Assembly: GCA_046329585.1 (NCBI GenBank)
Contig: JAXLUI010000001.1
Span: 1-64,000, forward strand
Length of the DNA: 64,000 nucleotides
From: DLKC01 sp002478885
GTDB taxonomy: Bacteria; Bacteroidota; Bacteroidia; Chitinophagales; Chitinophagaceae
Direction of reading: 5' to 3'
Each line of letters starts with the position of its first letter. The first letter of the stretch is position 1. The translations under genes were made by a program, and so were the position numbers. Positions 43,350-52,490 of the stretch are shown here, one piece after another. The notes under the pieces were generated by a model. The model was not told where the DNA came from. It saw only the letters and a list, made by a program, of their open reading frames with translations, and ran no database searches.

Positions 43350-43802
43350 ATGCAAAAGATCACCCCTTTTTTATGGTACGATGGCAATGCAGAAGAAGCC
43401 GCCAACCTTTACACTTCAATTTTTAAAGACGGAAAAATTATCAGCACTATGCCCGGCCCGGGTGGGAAACCGATGGGCTTTACCCTTGAGCTCGACGGTC
43501 AACGTTTTATTGCTTTTAACGGTGGGCCTATGTTTAAGTTTACCGAGGCTGTTTCGATGTTTGTGAACTGCGAAACGCAGGATGAGATTGACTACTATTG
43601 GGAAAGGCTTTCGGAAGGTGGGCAGAAAAGCCGCTGCGGTTGGTTGAAAGACAAATTTGGTTTGTCATGGCAAATTGTACCGCCTGTGCTTGGGGAATTG
43701 CTTGGCGACGCCGACCGCGAAAAAGCGGGGCGTGTAATGCAGGCAATGCTGCAGATGGATAAGATTGACATCGCTTCACTCAAAGCCGCGTATGACCGGT
43801 AA
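43350..43802 (+). CDS. VOC-superfamily protein (PhnB-like)
   Basis: A 150-residue protein of the PhnB/3-dmu-9_3-mt type in the vicinal oxygen chelate fold. Typical blocks are ITPFLWYDGNAEEAANLYTSIFKD near the start, PGGKPMGFTLELDGQRFIAFNGGP in the middle and the closing CGWLKDKFGLSWQIVPPVL. Usual metal-ligand positions are degenerate, so the reaction is unknown. ATG 43350 gives the standard family start. Confidence 0.88.
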   Translation: MQKITPFLWYDGNAEEAANLYTSIFKDGKIISTMPGPGGKPMGFTLELDGQRFIAFNGGPMFKFTEAVSMFVNCETQDEIDYYWERLSEGGQKSRCGWLKDKFGLSWQIVPPVLGELLGDADREKAGRVMQAMLQMDKIDIASLKAAYDR

Positions 43803-43837
43803 TAATAACGTTACAGGCACAGTCCAACATTGATCAA

Positions 43838-44500
43838 CTACTTTAATTGAAGTATGGCAAAGCCAGATTCGAAAGCTGCATTGTTTTGCAGGCTGACCGC
43901 CTTACCCGATTCGATCCACTGGTAATGCCCGTCAAGCATCAACAGGGGCTGTTGCTTTTTGTTTACGGAGATATTTACATCAGCCTTATCAAGACAAATA
44001 ATGAGCAGGCCTTTTTCGGTTGCGGGCAGGGTTGTCTTTGCCATTGCCGGCAACTGCAGTTTGTAAACATTCACCTGTTCTTCATCCAGGAGCAATTTCA
44101 GCGAATCATTCTTTAGCAAAGGCGGGTGTGATAAAACCCCCTTACCGGTAAGTTCAATATCCATCACATGAAACCAGCCTGTATCTGCATTCCACACACG
44201 GTGGATCTTTTCTTTTACCAGGCTTTCATACCAGATCGTTTTGGCTGCGGGTATGGCATTCGCAGGGGGCTGCCCAAGTAACTGGCTTCCTGTTTTTGTT
44301 ACGGTGTAAGAAATAAAAACAGATGGCGTACTGTGCACATGGTATTGAGATGTATCGCCAGGCGGAAGAAAGACATTCAATATTCTAACGAGGTCGTTTT
44401 CGTAAACGTTGTGGTGTCGCGGTTCGAAACGCACCTGCACCTGTGCATGAACGGTAAAGACAAATAATAAAGCTGCAAAACAGCTGCTGATCTTTTGCAT
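43838..44500 (-). CDS. Exported cupin-fold protein
   Basis: A 220-residue exported protein with a signal peptide (about 1-19, VHAQ). Two cupin-like halves are suggested: VRILNVFLPPGDTSQYHVHSTPSVFISYTV carries the HxH of a cupin metal site, and a later half contains AVSLQNNAAFESGFAILQL. Its ligand is unknown. It converges with the VOC gene and lies 250 bases from the divergent biotin carrier gene; the gap 44501-44750 shows no further gene. Confidence 0.68.
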   Translation of the reverse strand: MQKISSCFAALLFVFTVHAQVQVRFEPRHHNVYENDLVRILNVFLPPGDTSQYHVHSTPSVFISYTVTKTGSQLLGQPPANAIPAAKTIWYESLVKEKIHRVWNADTGWFHVMDIELTGKGVLSHPPLLKNDSLKLLLDEEQVNVYKLQLPAMAKTTLPATEKGLLIICLDKADVNISVNKKQQPLLMLDGHYQWIESGKAVSLQNNAAFESGFAILQLK

Positions 44501-44750
44501 AAACTAAAGATAATATTAAACACCGAACGTATTCACCAAATATGTGTGCCGGTGCTGCGTGTTATAGCCTACAATATTAACAGCATCTGTTTTGCTGATA
44601 TTAATCATTTTTTTTAATTCGGTGTTCTTCTACCTTGCACCTGTTTCCTGCATATAGCGACAACCCAAACGAATCGCAGATTTATTGTTTTCAACTTTGG
44701 CTGCTATTACCTGCAGGATAGATTAACTTACAACAAAATTCAGTTGCTGT

Positions 44751-45242
44751 ATGTCAGATGAAAAAAAATCCTTTAAGGTAAAATCCAACGAGTTTGTCTT
44801 TGCCTTTGACAAGGCCGAATTAGCCGCTCTTGATATTTTTCAAAAATCACCAACCTGGTACAATCTCATTAAAGATCACAAATCAATCAACGCAACCATT
44901 GTAGACGCAAACATCGCGGAAAAAATGGTTACGGTCGAGGTCGACGGTGAGTCTTACACCGTTAACATAAAAGATGAGCTCGACCAGATGCTGGAGAAAA
45001 TGGGTTTCGGCGCCAGTTCAACCCGGCACGTAAAGGAAATAAAGGCCCCAATGCCCGGCCTTGTGTTACAGGTGTCAGTCAAAGAAGGGCAGGAGGTAAA
45101 AGAGGGAGAACGCATACTTATACTTGAAGCCATGAAAATGGAAAACAGTATTACGCTGCATACCAACGCGACCATCAAAAAAATACGGGTCATAAACGGG
45201 CAGGCCGTTGAAAAGGGCCAGGTGCTTGTTGAACTTGAATAA
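44751..45242 (+). CDS. Biotin carboxyl carrier protein of an acyl-CoA carboxylase
   Basis: A 163-residue carrier subunit. The C-terminal biotinyl domain (about 88-163) carries the biotinylation motif EAMKMEN, with the target Lys in AMKM, and the standard APMPGLVLQVSVKEGQEV start. The N-terminal part (about 1-75) is a beta-rich adaptor as in propionyl-CoA carboxylase carrier subunits. It moves carboxybiotin between the biotin carboxylase and carboxyltransferase genes that follow. The next gene starts 193 bases later, after a dispersed repeat copy. Confidence 0.9.
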   Translation: MSDEKKSFKVKSNEFVFAFDKAELAALDIFQKSPTWYNLIKDHKSINATIVDANIAEKMVTVEVDGESYTVNIKDELDQMLEKMGFGASSTRHVKEIKAPMPGLVLQVSVKEGQEVKEGERILILEAMKMENSITLHTNATIKKIRVINGQAVEKGQVLVELE

Positions 45243-45275
45243 ACAAGTCCGCAAAACATTGTGAATACCTGTGTG

Positions 45276-45325
45276 CCCGGCTTTCGAACAAACATGTTGC
45301 CTCCTTGCGTCGCACACTTGTACTT
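45276..45325 (+). repeat. Dispersed intergenic repeat, copy 10
   Basis: CCCGGCT, 22 variable bases, then TTGCGTCGCACACTT at 45305-45319 followed by GTACTT. It lies between the biotin carrier and biotin carboxylase genes of one pathway. Confidence 0.85.
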
Positions 45326-45435
45326 CATAACAATAACCGGCAGTTCATTCACCATTGTATCAGCGCTTATACATTATTGCAAAAGCAACCACTTTATTAA
45401 AGCAGCAGGAAGCTGCGTCAAAAAATACAATCACG

Positions 45436-46911
45436 ATGCAAAAGATACTAGTAGCCAACAGGGGAGAAATAGCATTAAGAATCATGCGTACCATACGCCG
45501 CATGGGTATTAAATCAGTAGCTGTTTATTCAGAAGCCGATCGCCATGCAAGGCATGTGCTTTTTGCTGATGAAGCAGTTTGTCTCGGACCTGCGCCATCC
45601 AACCAGTCTTACCTTAACGGTGATAAAATCATCGCCTTTGCAAAAGAGCTGGGTGTGGACGGTATTCATCCCGGTTACGGATTTCTTAGCGAAAATGCAG
45701 ACTTTGCCCAGAAGGTCGAAGATGCCGGTATTACTTTTATCGGCCCGGGTCCGGAGGCGATGCGTATCATGGGCTCAAAGCTTGCCGCGAAAGACTGCGT
45801 AAAGGCCTATGATATCCCGATGGTACCGGGTATACAGGAAGCCATTACCGATGTTCAGCTGGCCAAAAAAATTGCAGGGCAGGTAGGATATCCCATTCTT
45901 ATCAAAGCCTCTGCAGGTGGTGGCGGGAAAGGCATGCGGATCGTTGATAAGGAAGAAGAGCTCGAAGAGCAAATGGAGCGTGCCATCAGCGAGGCCACAT
46001 CATCGTTTGGAGACGGCTCTGTTTTTATAGAAAAATATGTTACCTCGCCACGTCACGTGGAAATACAGGTGCTCGCCGATAAGTTTGGCAACACCGTTCA
46101 TCTTTTCGAAAGAGAGTGCAGCGTACAGCGCCGTCACCAGAAAGTAGTGGAAGAATCACCTTCCTCTATCCTTACCCCGGAGCTTAGAAAGAAAATGGGT
46201 GCCGCCGCGGTAATGGTAGCAAAATCATGCAACTATACCAGCACGGGTACGGTGGAATTCCTGATGGACGACAAGTTAAATTTCTACTTCCTTGAAATGA
46301 ATACCCGACTGCAGGTTGAACACCCTGTAACGGAAATGATCACGGGTATCGACCTCGTGGAAGAACAGATTAAAATAGCCCGTGGCGAACAGCTTGGTTT
46401 TACTCAAGACGATCTTAAGATCAATGGACATGCACTGGAATTAAGGGTATATGCCGAAGATCCGCTGAATAATTTCTTACCCTCCATAGGTACATTGGAA
46501 AAATATGTGAGGCCGCAAGGTGAAGGCGTAAGAGTCGACGACGGGTACGAAGAAGGAATGGCCATTCCTATCTATTACGATCCAATGATCGCAAAGCTGG
46601 CTACTTTTGGCAGGAACCGTACCGAAGCGATTGCCAATATGCTGCAGGCCATTAAAGATTATAAGATTGAAGGATTGTCAACCACCCTGCCTTTCGGAAC
46701 ATTCGTTTTTGAACACGAAGCTTTTGTCAGTGGCAAATTCGATACACATTTTGTAAAGAACTATTATACGCCTGAAAAGATAAAAGAGAAACAGAAGAAC
46801 AATGCAGAGATCGCCGCGCTGGTAGCATTGAAACATTACCTCGATAGCCAGGAAATTTTAAAACCAGTCGATAATAAATCAACAAGCTGGAAACGCAGGC
46901 TTGCTCATTAA
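45436..46911 (+). CDS. Biotin carboxylase subunit of an acyl-CoA carboxylase
   Basis: A 491-residue ATP-grasp enzyme that carboxylates biotin with bicarbonate and ATP. All AccC blocks are present: KILVANRGEIALRIMRT at the start, HPGYGFLSENADFA, the Gly-rich ATP loop KASAGGGGKGMRIV, EKYVTSPRHVEIQVLAD, ERECSVQRRHQKVVEE and the catalytic FLEMNTRLQVEHPVTEMITG. ATG 45436 opens the family start; upstream in-frame sequence is not conserved. It is followed after 38 bases by the carboxyltransferase gene. The partners suggest propionyl-CoA or a similar acyl-CoA as substrate. Confidence 0.93.
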   Translation: MQKILVANRGEIALRIMRTIRRMGIKSVAVYSEADRHARHVLFADEAVCLGPAPSNQSYLNGDKIIAFAKELGVDGIHPGYGFLSENADFAQKVEDAGITFIGPGPEAMRIMGSKLAAKDCVKAYDIPMVPGIQEAITDVQLAKKIAGQVGYPILIKASAGGGGKGMRIVDKEEELEEQMERAISEATSSFGDGSVFIEKYVTSPRHVEIQVLADKFGNTVHLFERECSVQRRHQKVVEESPSSILTPELRKKMGAAAVMVAKSCNYTSTGTVEFLMDDKLNFYFLEMNTRLQVEHPVTEMITGIDLVEEQIKIARGEQLGFTQDDLKINGHALELRVYAEDPLNNFLPSIGTLEKYVRPQGEGVRVDDGYEEGMAIPIYYDPMIAKLATFGRNRTEAIANMLQAIKDYKIEGLSTTLPFGTFVFEHEAFVSGKFDTHFVKNYYTPEKIKEKQKNNAEIAALVALKHYLDSQEILKPVDNKSTSWKRRLAH

Positions 46912-46949
46912 TAAATTTACATGGCTGTTTACGCAAAATATTTACACAT

Positions 46950-48491
46950 ATGAAATCGAAAGTTGAAATATTAAGGGAAAAGATAGAACAAGGTAAACTA
47001 GGTGGCGGTAGTAAACGAATCGCTACGCAGCACCAGAAAGGAAAGCTTACAGCAAGAGAGCGTGTGGAATTACTGATGGATCCCGGCTCTTTCGAAGAAG
47101 TTGGCGCACTGGTGGTACACCGCACAATCGACTTCGGCATGGCTGATCAGCAATACTATGGCGATGGTGTGGTAACCGGCTACGGAACAGTTAACGGGAA
47201 GCTGGTTTACGTTTTTGCGCAGGATTTCACCGTTTTTGGCGGTGCATTATCCGAAACACATGCTGAAAAGATCTGCCGCATTATGGATCTTGCCATGAAA
47301 ACCGGCGCTCCAATGGTCGGCCTCAACGACAGCGGCGGCGCAAGAATACAGGAAGGTGTAAGGTCACTCGGCGGCTATGCCGATATCTTTTATCGTAATG
47401 TGCAGTCTTCCGGTGTTATTCCCCAGATATCTGCCATTATGGGGCCCTGTGCCGGCGGCGCAGTGTATTCTCCTGCCATGACGGATTTTACCATCATGGT
47501 TGAAAACACCAGTTATATGTTTGTTACCGGCCCCAACGTGGTAAAAACGGTTACCAATGAAGAAGTGAGTTCGGAAGAATTGGGTGGTGCCTCAACCCAT
47601 TCTGTCAAGTCCGGTGTTACCCATCTTACAGCCACCAACGATATGGAATGCATTGCGCAGGTAAAAAAGTTGCTGAGCTATATGCCGCAGAACTGTGAAG
47701 ATGTTGTTCCAAAATTGCCCTACACGCTTGGCGATGAGGTACGACCAGAACTCGACACCATCGTTCCGTTAAGTGCCAACCAGCCATACGATATCCGTTC
47801 CGTGATAGAAGGCATCTGCGATACAGAAACATTCCTCGAAGTACATAAAGAATATGCTGATAATATTGTTGTAGGGTTTGCAAGACTGGCGGGAAGAAGT
47901 GTTGGCATTGTGGCCAATCAACCGATGTGTCTCGCCGGTGTGCTCGATATCAACAGTTCAAAGAAGGGCGCGAGGTTTACCCGTTTTTGCGACTGCTTTA
48001 ATATTCCTTTGCTTGTGCTGGTTGATGTGCCCGGATTTCTGCCAGGTACCGACCAGGAATGGAATGGCATCATTACCAATGGCGCAAAATTATTGTATGC
48101 ATTGAGTGAGGCAACGGTGCCACGTGTTACGGTCATTACAAGAAAAGCCTATGGCGGCGCATATGATGTGATGAACTCGAAGCATATTGGCGCCGATATG
48201 AATTTCGCATGGCCAACAGCCGAAATCGCCGTGATGGGCGCAAAAGGTGCCAGTGAAATTATCTTTAAAAAGGAGATTTCCGAAGCTTCAGATCCGATTG
48301 CCAAGCTCAAAGAAAAGGAAACAGAATACGGTGAAAAATTTGCCACACCTTATCTTGCTGCAGAGCGCGGCTTCATTGATGAAGTAATCGAACCTAGAGA
48401 AACAAGAAGAAAACTCATCAAGGCATTTGCCATGCTCGAGAACAAAGTGGCCAAACGCCCAAGGAGAAAGCACGGCAACATTCCGCTGTAA
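46950..48491 (+). CDS. Acyl-CoA carboxylase carboxyltransferase (PccB-like)
   Basis: A 513-residue carboxyltransferase with paired crotonase-fold halves, as in the PccB/MMD-alpha family. Seen are GKLTARERVELLMDPGSFEEVG, VFAQDFTVFGGALSETHA, NDSGGARIQEGVRSLGGYADIF, MGPCAGGAVYSPAMTDF, and in the second half LVDVPGFLPGTDQEWNGIITNGAKLL, ITRKAYGGAYDVMNSKHIGADMNFAWP and AVMGAKGA. It carboxylates an acyl-CoA, most likely propionyl-CoA to methylmalonyl-CoA. Together with the two upstream genes it makes a complete biotin-dependent enzyme. Confidence 0.93.
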   Translation: MKSKVEILREKIEQGKLGGGSKRIATQHQKGKLTARERVELLMDPGSFEEVGALVVHRTIDFGMADQQYYGDGVVTGYGTVNGKLVYVFAQDFTVFGGALSETHAEKICRIMDLAMKTGAPMVGLNDSGGARIQEGVRSLGGYADIFYRNVQSSGVIPQISAIMGPCAGGAVYSPAMTDFTIMVENTSYMFVTGPNVVKTVTNEEVSSEELGGASTHSVKSGVTHLTATNDMECIAQVKKLLSYMPQNCEDVVPKLPYTLGDEVRPELDTIVPLSANQPYDIRSVIEGICDTETFLEVHKEYADNIVVGFARLAGRSVGIVANQPMCLAGVLDINSSKKGARFTRFCDCFNIPLLVLVDVPGFLPGTDQEWNGIITNGAKLLYALSEATVPRVTVITRKAYGGAYDVMNSKHIGADMNFAWPTAEIAVMGAKGASEIIFKKEISEASDPIAKLKEKETEYGEKFATPYLAAERGFIDEVIEPRETRRKLIKAFAMLENKVAKRPRRKHGNIPL

Positions 48492-48522
48492 ACCGCTAAC
48501 AAAAACAGGAAGGATATCTTTT

Positions 48523-48557
48523 CCGGTTGCATCGGCTCGATGCAGCCGGATTTTTTT
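48523..48557 (+). terminator. Rho-independent terminator after the carboxyltransferase gene
   Basis: A 12-bp stem (CCGGTTGCATCG / CGATGCAGCCGG, 3-nt loop, one G-T pair) is followed by eight T. Confidence 0.92.
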
Positions 48558-48615
48558 TGAGCTATTGGCTGTAAATGCAGTAAGGTTTTCTTGCACTTGC
48601 CCCGCAACGAACGAT

Positions 48616-48641
48616 TCCGGGTCGCACCCTTGTACTTCCGG
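48616..48641 (+). repeat. Degenerate copy of the dispersed repeat (copy 11)
   Basis: TCCGGGTCGCACCCTTGTAC matches the right part of the repeat (TCGCAC, CTTGTACTT) while the TTGCG side has decayed. It lies 60 bases past the carboxyltransferase terminator. Confidence 0.5.
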
Positions 48642-48737
48642 ATCATTGATGAGCAGTAATGAGTTCAACGCACTAGCAACCGCCCCTAACATGATGGTCA
48701 CATTATAATTCCGGAGGCGATAAGCACGGCAAAAAAA

Positions 48738-49055
48738 TTAAAGCTTGCTGATATGCTGCACATCAATGATCGTTCCCTTACAGCCACCGGCCGATTCGCT
48801 CCAGGTAATAGAAACAGTCATCGGGAAACTGATGTTAGTGACATCAAAATCAACATCGTCGGGAAACTTATCAATGCGGTAAGTTTTGCCATCGATCTCC
48901 ACGTTCCAGCCCCAGCAGCAGGCGCATTTATCCGGGCTAAAGCCGGTGATTACGGCATTGCCAATGGTTTCCTTTGCGGCAGCCGGGCTGCCATTTTTCT
49001 GGCAACCTGTTATGACCAACAGGAAGAGTGCGGGAAGTATGATCAACTTTTTCAT
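48738..49055 (-). CDS. Small hypothetical lipoprotein
   Basis: A 105-residue protein with a lipoprotein signal ending in ITGC at residue 18. The mature part is a small beta-sandwich-like domain with a CACCWGWNVEIDGKTYRID block and one more cysteine near the end. The block suggests a structured, possibly disulfide-bonded or metal-binding fold, but no family was recognised. It is divergent from the outer-membrane gene at 49160. Confidence 0.65.
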   Translation of the reverse strand: MKKLIILPALFLLVITGCQKNGSPAAAKETIGNAVITGFSPDKCACCWGWNVEIDGKTYRIDKFPDDVDFDVTNISFPMTVSITWSESAGGCKGTIIDVQHISKL

Positions 49056-49159
49056 GATGACTTTTTTTAAAAGACTTGAATTGCGAAATAAACGTTGTAT
49101 GGAAAAAATAATTTCCTGCGAGCTTTTTATGAGCGGTAGCTTTTATTTAATTTCAGGGC

Positions 49160-49954
49160 ATGTACCGATTTACCACCCTGATCCTGCTGCTGTTTATTAC
49201 TGCGCATGCTGACGCGCAGGTGAAAAAAAAGATCAGGAAAGGACGGCGCAATAAATCAGAAAGCCAGTTTGCACTGTCAAAAGATGATTTTTTAGCAGAA
49301 TGGGAGGTTGGCCACGAAGTATTGAACCCGCAATTAAGCACTATGGTTTACCCAAATGCTGTTTTGCATTTTGGCCTCAGCGACCGCACAGAAATTAACA
49401 GCGAGATAAGCCTGGTTACTGCAAAGGATAAAAGCGTAACACCCACAAAATATAGCACTGGTATAGAGCCCGTTGCTTTTGGCATAAATTACCTGCTGCT
49501 GAAAGACACCGACAAACGGCCATCCATCATGCTTTCTGCGCAACTGGCGATTCCCTTTCTTGCAACGCATAACTATTCTGCCGATCATTTTGCGCCTGTA
49601 TTGCAGGTAAATATTCAGCAGGCCATTAAACAACAAGCAACAGCCGGGTTAAGTGCGGGTATGTTCTGGGATGGCTTTTCCACATCGCCAACCTACACCT
49701 ATAATGCGCAGGCGTCTTACACTTTCCTAAAGAAATGGCAATTTACCGGCGAATGCTTTGGATTTGTTAGTCAAGAGCCCCCTCAAAATAATCTCGACGC
49801 AAGCATTGATTATGTTATCAGTGACTATGTACAATTTGGCTTTACGGCCGGTATGGGCATTTCGGCAGCTGCCCATAAAAACTATTTGGCGGTGAACGGC
49901 ACTTGGGGTTTTAATGGTGCAAAAAAGAAAAGGAGGATCACTGCTCCAGGTTAA
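49160..49954 (+). CDS. Outer-membrane transporter-like beta-barrel (MetA-pathway type)
   Basis: A 264-residue exported protein with a signal peptide (about 1-19, ADAQ) and a basic linker (KKKIRKGRRNKSE). Alternating strands follow, with HFGLSDRTEINSEISLV and GIEPVAFGINYLLLKD of the kind found in the putative MetA-pathway-of-phenol-degradation outer-membrane family. These are thought to be channels of unknown substrate. The final strands (VQFGFTAGMGISAAAHKNYLAVNGTWGF) fit a closing barrel. Its start is a plain ATG after an AT-rich leader. Confidence 0.68.
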   Translation: MYRFTTLILLLFITAHADAQVKKKIRKGRRNKSESQFALSKDDFLAEWEVGHEVLNPQLSTMVYPNAVLHFGLSDRTEINSEISLVTAKDKSVTPTKYSTGIEPVAFGINYLLLKDTDKRPSIMLSAQLAIPFLATHNYSADHFAPVLQVNIQQAIKQQATAGLSAGMFWDGFSTSPTYTYNAQASYTFLKKWQFTGECFGFVSQEPPQNNLDASIDYVISDYVQFGFTAGMGISAAAHKNYLAVNGTWGFNGAKKKRRITAPG

Positions 49955-50081
49955 AACTATTTGTATATTGTAATCAACATCGCTGTCACAAAGACCCGAT
50001 TTATCAGACATATAGTCCGTACTTAAATCATTGGTCAGCAACCAGGATGTATTAATGCTCATAAAAACTAAAACTCAAAAC

Positions 50082-50984
50082 ATGGAACAGCCATCCGCAT
50101 TCCCGGTAAAGACCCGGGAAATGCACAACCACCATTTTGACTCGACTATCTGGAACGAATTTCCCTTCAGGGATGATGATATTATCATCGCAACCTACGC
50201 AAAATCAGGCACCACCTGGATGCAGCAGATTGTTTCTCAATTAATTTTCAACGGCATTGAAGGTCTTGAAGTTGCAGAAATGTCGCCATGGCTTGATCTT
50301 CGTATTCCTCCCCGGGAAGTAAAAATGCCGCCCCTCGAAGCACAGACGCACAGGCGTTTTATTAAGACGCATTTACCGCTCGACGCATTGGTATTTTCGC
50401 CCAAAGCAAAATATATTTTTATTGGCCGCGACGGGAGGGATGTGATCTGGAGCATGTACAATCACCACTACAATGCCAACCAGCATTGGTATGATGCGCT
50501 GAATCTCACGCCCGGCCTCGTTGGCCCTCCAATCGGTAAAGCCAGTGATTCGGTAGTTGAATACTTCCAGGAATGGCTCGATAAAGATGGCTACCCTTTC
50601 TGGTCGTTTTGGCAATATCTTAATTCATGGTGGCCTGCACGTAACCTGCCCAACGTACACTTTGTGCATTTTCAGAACCTTAAAGATGACCCGGCAGGTG
50701 AGATAAAAAAGATTGCTGCATTTCTTGATATTCCTGTGCAGGGAGAAACCTTCGATGCCATTTTGGAACATTGCAGTTTTAATTACATGAAGAAGAATGC
50801 GGTCAAAGCGGTGCCGCTTGGCGGCGCCTTCTGGGATGGCGGCGCTGAAACATTCATCAACAAAGGCGTAAATGGCCGATGGAAAGATGTGTTGAGTGCT
50901 GAGGAGTCTGCAAAATATGAAGCCATCGCAGCTGAAAAGCTGGATCCTGCATGCGAAAAATGGATAAGGACAGGCCAGATGTAA
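50082..50984 (+). CDS. Sulfotransferase of the cytosolic SULT type
   Basis: A 300-residue enzyme that transfers sulfate from PAPS. The 5'-phosphosulfate loop is TYAKSGTTWMQQIV, the 3'-phosphate site is FIGRDGRDVIWSMYNH, and the C-terminal GVNGRWKDVL is the GxxGxWK signature. The catalytic His is probably in RFIKTHLPL. Overall layout follows animal SULT1-like enzymes, whose acceptors are small phenols, alcohols or steroids; the acceptor here is unknown. ATG 50082 is chosen because the upstream in-frame Met adds an unlikely stretch. It is followed by a terminator. Confidence 0.88.
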   Translation: MEQPSAFPVKTREMHNHHFDSTIWNEFPFRDDDIIIATYAKSGTTWMQQIVSQLIFNGIEGLEVAEMSPWLDLRIPPREVKMPPLEAQTHRRFIKTHLPLDALVFSPKAKYIFIGRDGRDVIWSMYNHHYNANQHWYDALNLTPGLVGPPIGKASDSVVEYFQEWLDKDGYPFWSFWQYLNSWWPARNLPNVHFVHFQNLKDDPAGEIKKIAAFLDIPVQGETFDAILEHCSFNYMKKNAVKAVPLGGAFWDGGAETFINKGVNGRWKDVLSAEESAKYEAIAAEKLDPACEKWIRTGQM

Positions 50985-51003
50985 TATGCACAACATCCAT
51001 AAA

Positions 51004-51031
51004 AACCGCCGCAAAATATGCGGCGTTTTTT
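51004..51031 (+). terminator. Rho-independent terminator after the sulfotransferase gene
   Basis: CGCCGCA pairs with TGCGGCG (5-nt loop), flanked by A/T runs on both sides, so it can also serve the converging TMEM175-like gene. Confidence 0.85.
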
Positions 51032-51045
51032 ATGCAGGCATATGG

Positions 51046-51768
51046 TCAGCGGGCTTTCGCCTTTCTTAATTTTTTGCTGAACATTTTTTCGTTGACTAAA
51101 AGCAAAGCGGGGATAGTCAAATAACAAAGACCCGACAGCCAATTGAGGCCGGTAGGCAGGAAAATAATGGCTAGCAGACCTACCATTGCATTCCACAAAG
51201 CACCCCGTGTTTCCTTGATAGTGTAGGCCGTTTCATATTCATTCAATTCAAGCTCCTTCGCAGATCTTAAAGCAATGCTGTGCATAAAGAAAAGCAGCAT
51301 CCAGATCAAAAAATAGCCGATACTGAACAAGCCGATGAGTTTTGGAAAGTCTTCATTTGATAATACTATCAGTCCTTGTGATGCAGCTTTGGGAAAAAGA
51401 TCGAGACCGGTTGAGGCCGACAATAACACAGAAAACAAAAACTTTAGCGGGTAAATATAAAACAGGATAAGGGCGAGATAAATAAGGTTAAGTACAATGA
51501 TCTTAATATCGTTCAGCCCGTAATGCCTGAAGAACTTGTATTGCTGGTACCACAAAACAAATACAAGGCTTACTGTGGCAAAAAAAGGGATGGCTCCTTT
51601 GATTATTACAAACAATTCGTCAAAGGTTTGTGGCACCTCCAATGCCGCAACAAGCAGTGACACGGAGAATGCAAATACAGCGTCGCTCAGGGCTTCAATT
51701 CTTAGTATTTCTTCGCCACGGTGCCTGAACCGTTCATGATGAAGCGCCCCGAAAATTTTCTTGCGCAT
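51046..51768 (-). CDS. TMEM175-like (DUF1211) six-helix channel protein
   Basis: A 240-residue membrane protein with about six hydrophobic segments. The first helix carries RIEALSDAVFAFSVSLLV, close to the TMEM175 hallmark RxxxFSDxxxA, with Leu replacing Phe. Bacterial members of this fold form potassium-permeable channels. Relative to classical family members the helices at about 60-180 are divergent, so selectivity is uncertain. ATG 51768 is chosen; the longer frame from 51903 starts with sequence lacking any family similarity. It is transcribed alone. Confidence 0.75.
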   Translation of the reverse strand: MRKKIFGALHHERFRHRGEEILRIEALSDAVFAFSVSLLVAALEVPQTFDELFVIIKGAIPFFATVSLVFVLWYQQYKFFRHYGLNDIKIIVLNLIYLALILFYIYPLKFLFSVLLSASTGLDLFPKAASQGLIVLSNEDFPKLIGLFSIGYFLIWMLLFFMHSIALRSAKELELNEYETAYTIKETRGALWNAMVGLLAIIFLPTGLNWLSGLCYLTIPALLLVNEKMFSKKLRKAKAR

Positions 51769-52004
51769 ACATGGATTTTTGGCCTTACAAATTAGCTGGG
51801 GGCAAACAAATAAAACATGACCCCTGTTAGCAGATTTGAGTAAATTATGAACAACCCGCTGTAATTTTCTTATTTCATAACACGCTGAAAATATTGTCTT
51901 CAATTAACTGAGTTTACTCATAATTTTCGTTGACCGGCATCATAGATTTTATGTTATAGTTAAATGATATTTGAAATATAATTAAACCACAAAATCATAC
52001 AGCC

Positions 52005-52385
52005 ATGAGCTACACAAGCGCCTCTCACCTGATGACAAGAGATAACAGCTGGTTAAGGTCTCTCGAATTTTATCATACTGAAATAGGCATCCTGGAAAAT
52101 CGCCTTGCGGAAGTAGCAACGAAAAATACCAGTATCGATGCAAGGGCAGGTGTTGAGCATTTCCAAAACCAATTCATTGTTCAGCGAAACAATATTGATG
52201 AATTAAAACATGAAATAAAAGAACACGATCATATGGTTTATGAAGATGCAAGACATCATGAAGGGAAGGTTGACCTTGGCCGTGTTGCACAAAATGAAAA
52301 AATACACGATTCGGTAAAGACCTTTGAAAAAGTGGTTAACGAACTCAGGCTTGAGTTTAACGAGTTCGCATCAAAATGGATGTAA
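52005..52385 (+). CDS. Small coiled-coil protein of unknown function
   Basis: A 126-residue, charged, almost wholly helical protein without signal or membrane segment. Heptad-like stretches occur at about 15-45 and 55-120 (EFYHTEIGILENRLAEV, VKTFEKVVNELRLEFNEF). It resembles small structural or stress-related helical-bundle proteins in Bacteroidota, but no family was recognised. It has an AT-rich upstream region and a strong terminator, consistent with a well-expressed single gene. Confidence 0.65.
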   Translation: MSYTSASHLMTRDNSWLRSLEFYHTEIGILENRLAEVATKNTSIDARAGVEHFQNQFIVQRNNIDELKHEIKEHDHMVYEDARHHEGKVDLGRVAQNEKIHDSVKTFEKVVNELRLEFNEFASKWM

Positions 52386-52414
52386 CATAGCAGTAGTTTA
52401 GTCATAACCAAACC

Positions 52415-52445
52415 AAAGCTCCTTTGTTTAAACGAAAGGAGCTTT
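52415..52445 (+). terminator. Rho-independent terminator after the coiled-coil gene
   Basis: A perfect 11-bp stem AAAGCTCCTTT / AAAGGAGCTTT encloses a 9-nt loop. Confidence 0.88.
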
Positions 52446-52490
52446 CGCGTTTAAGGAGGCAGATGTTATCTGTTGTTTGCGGGCCAGTGG

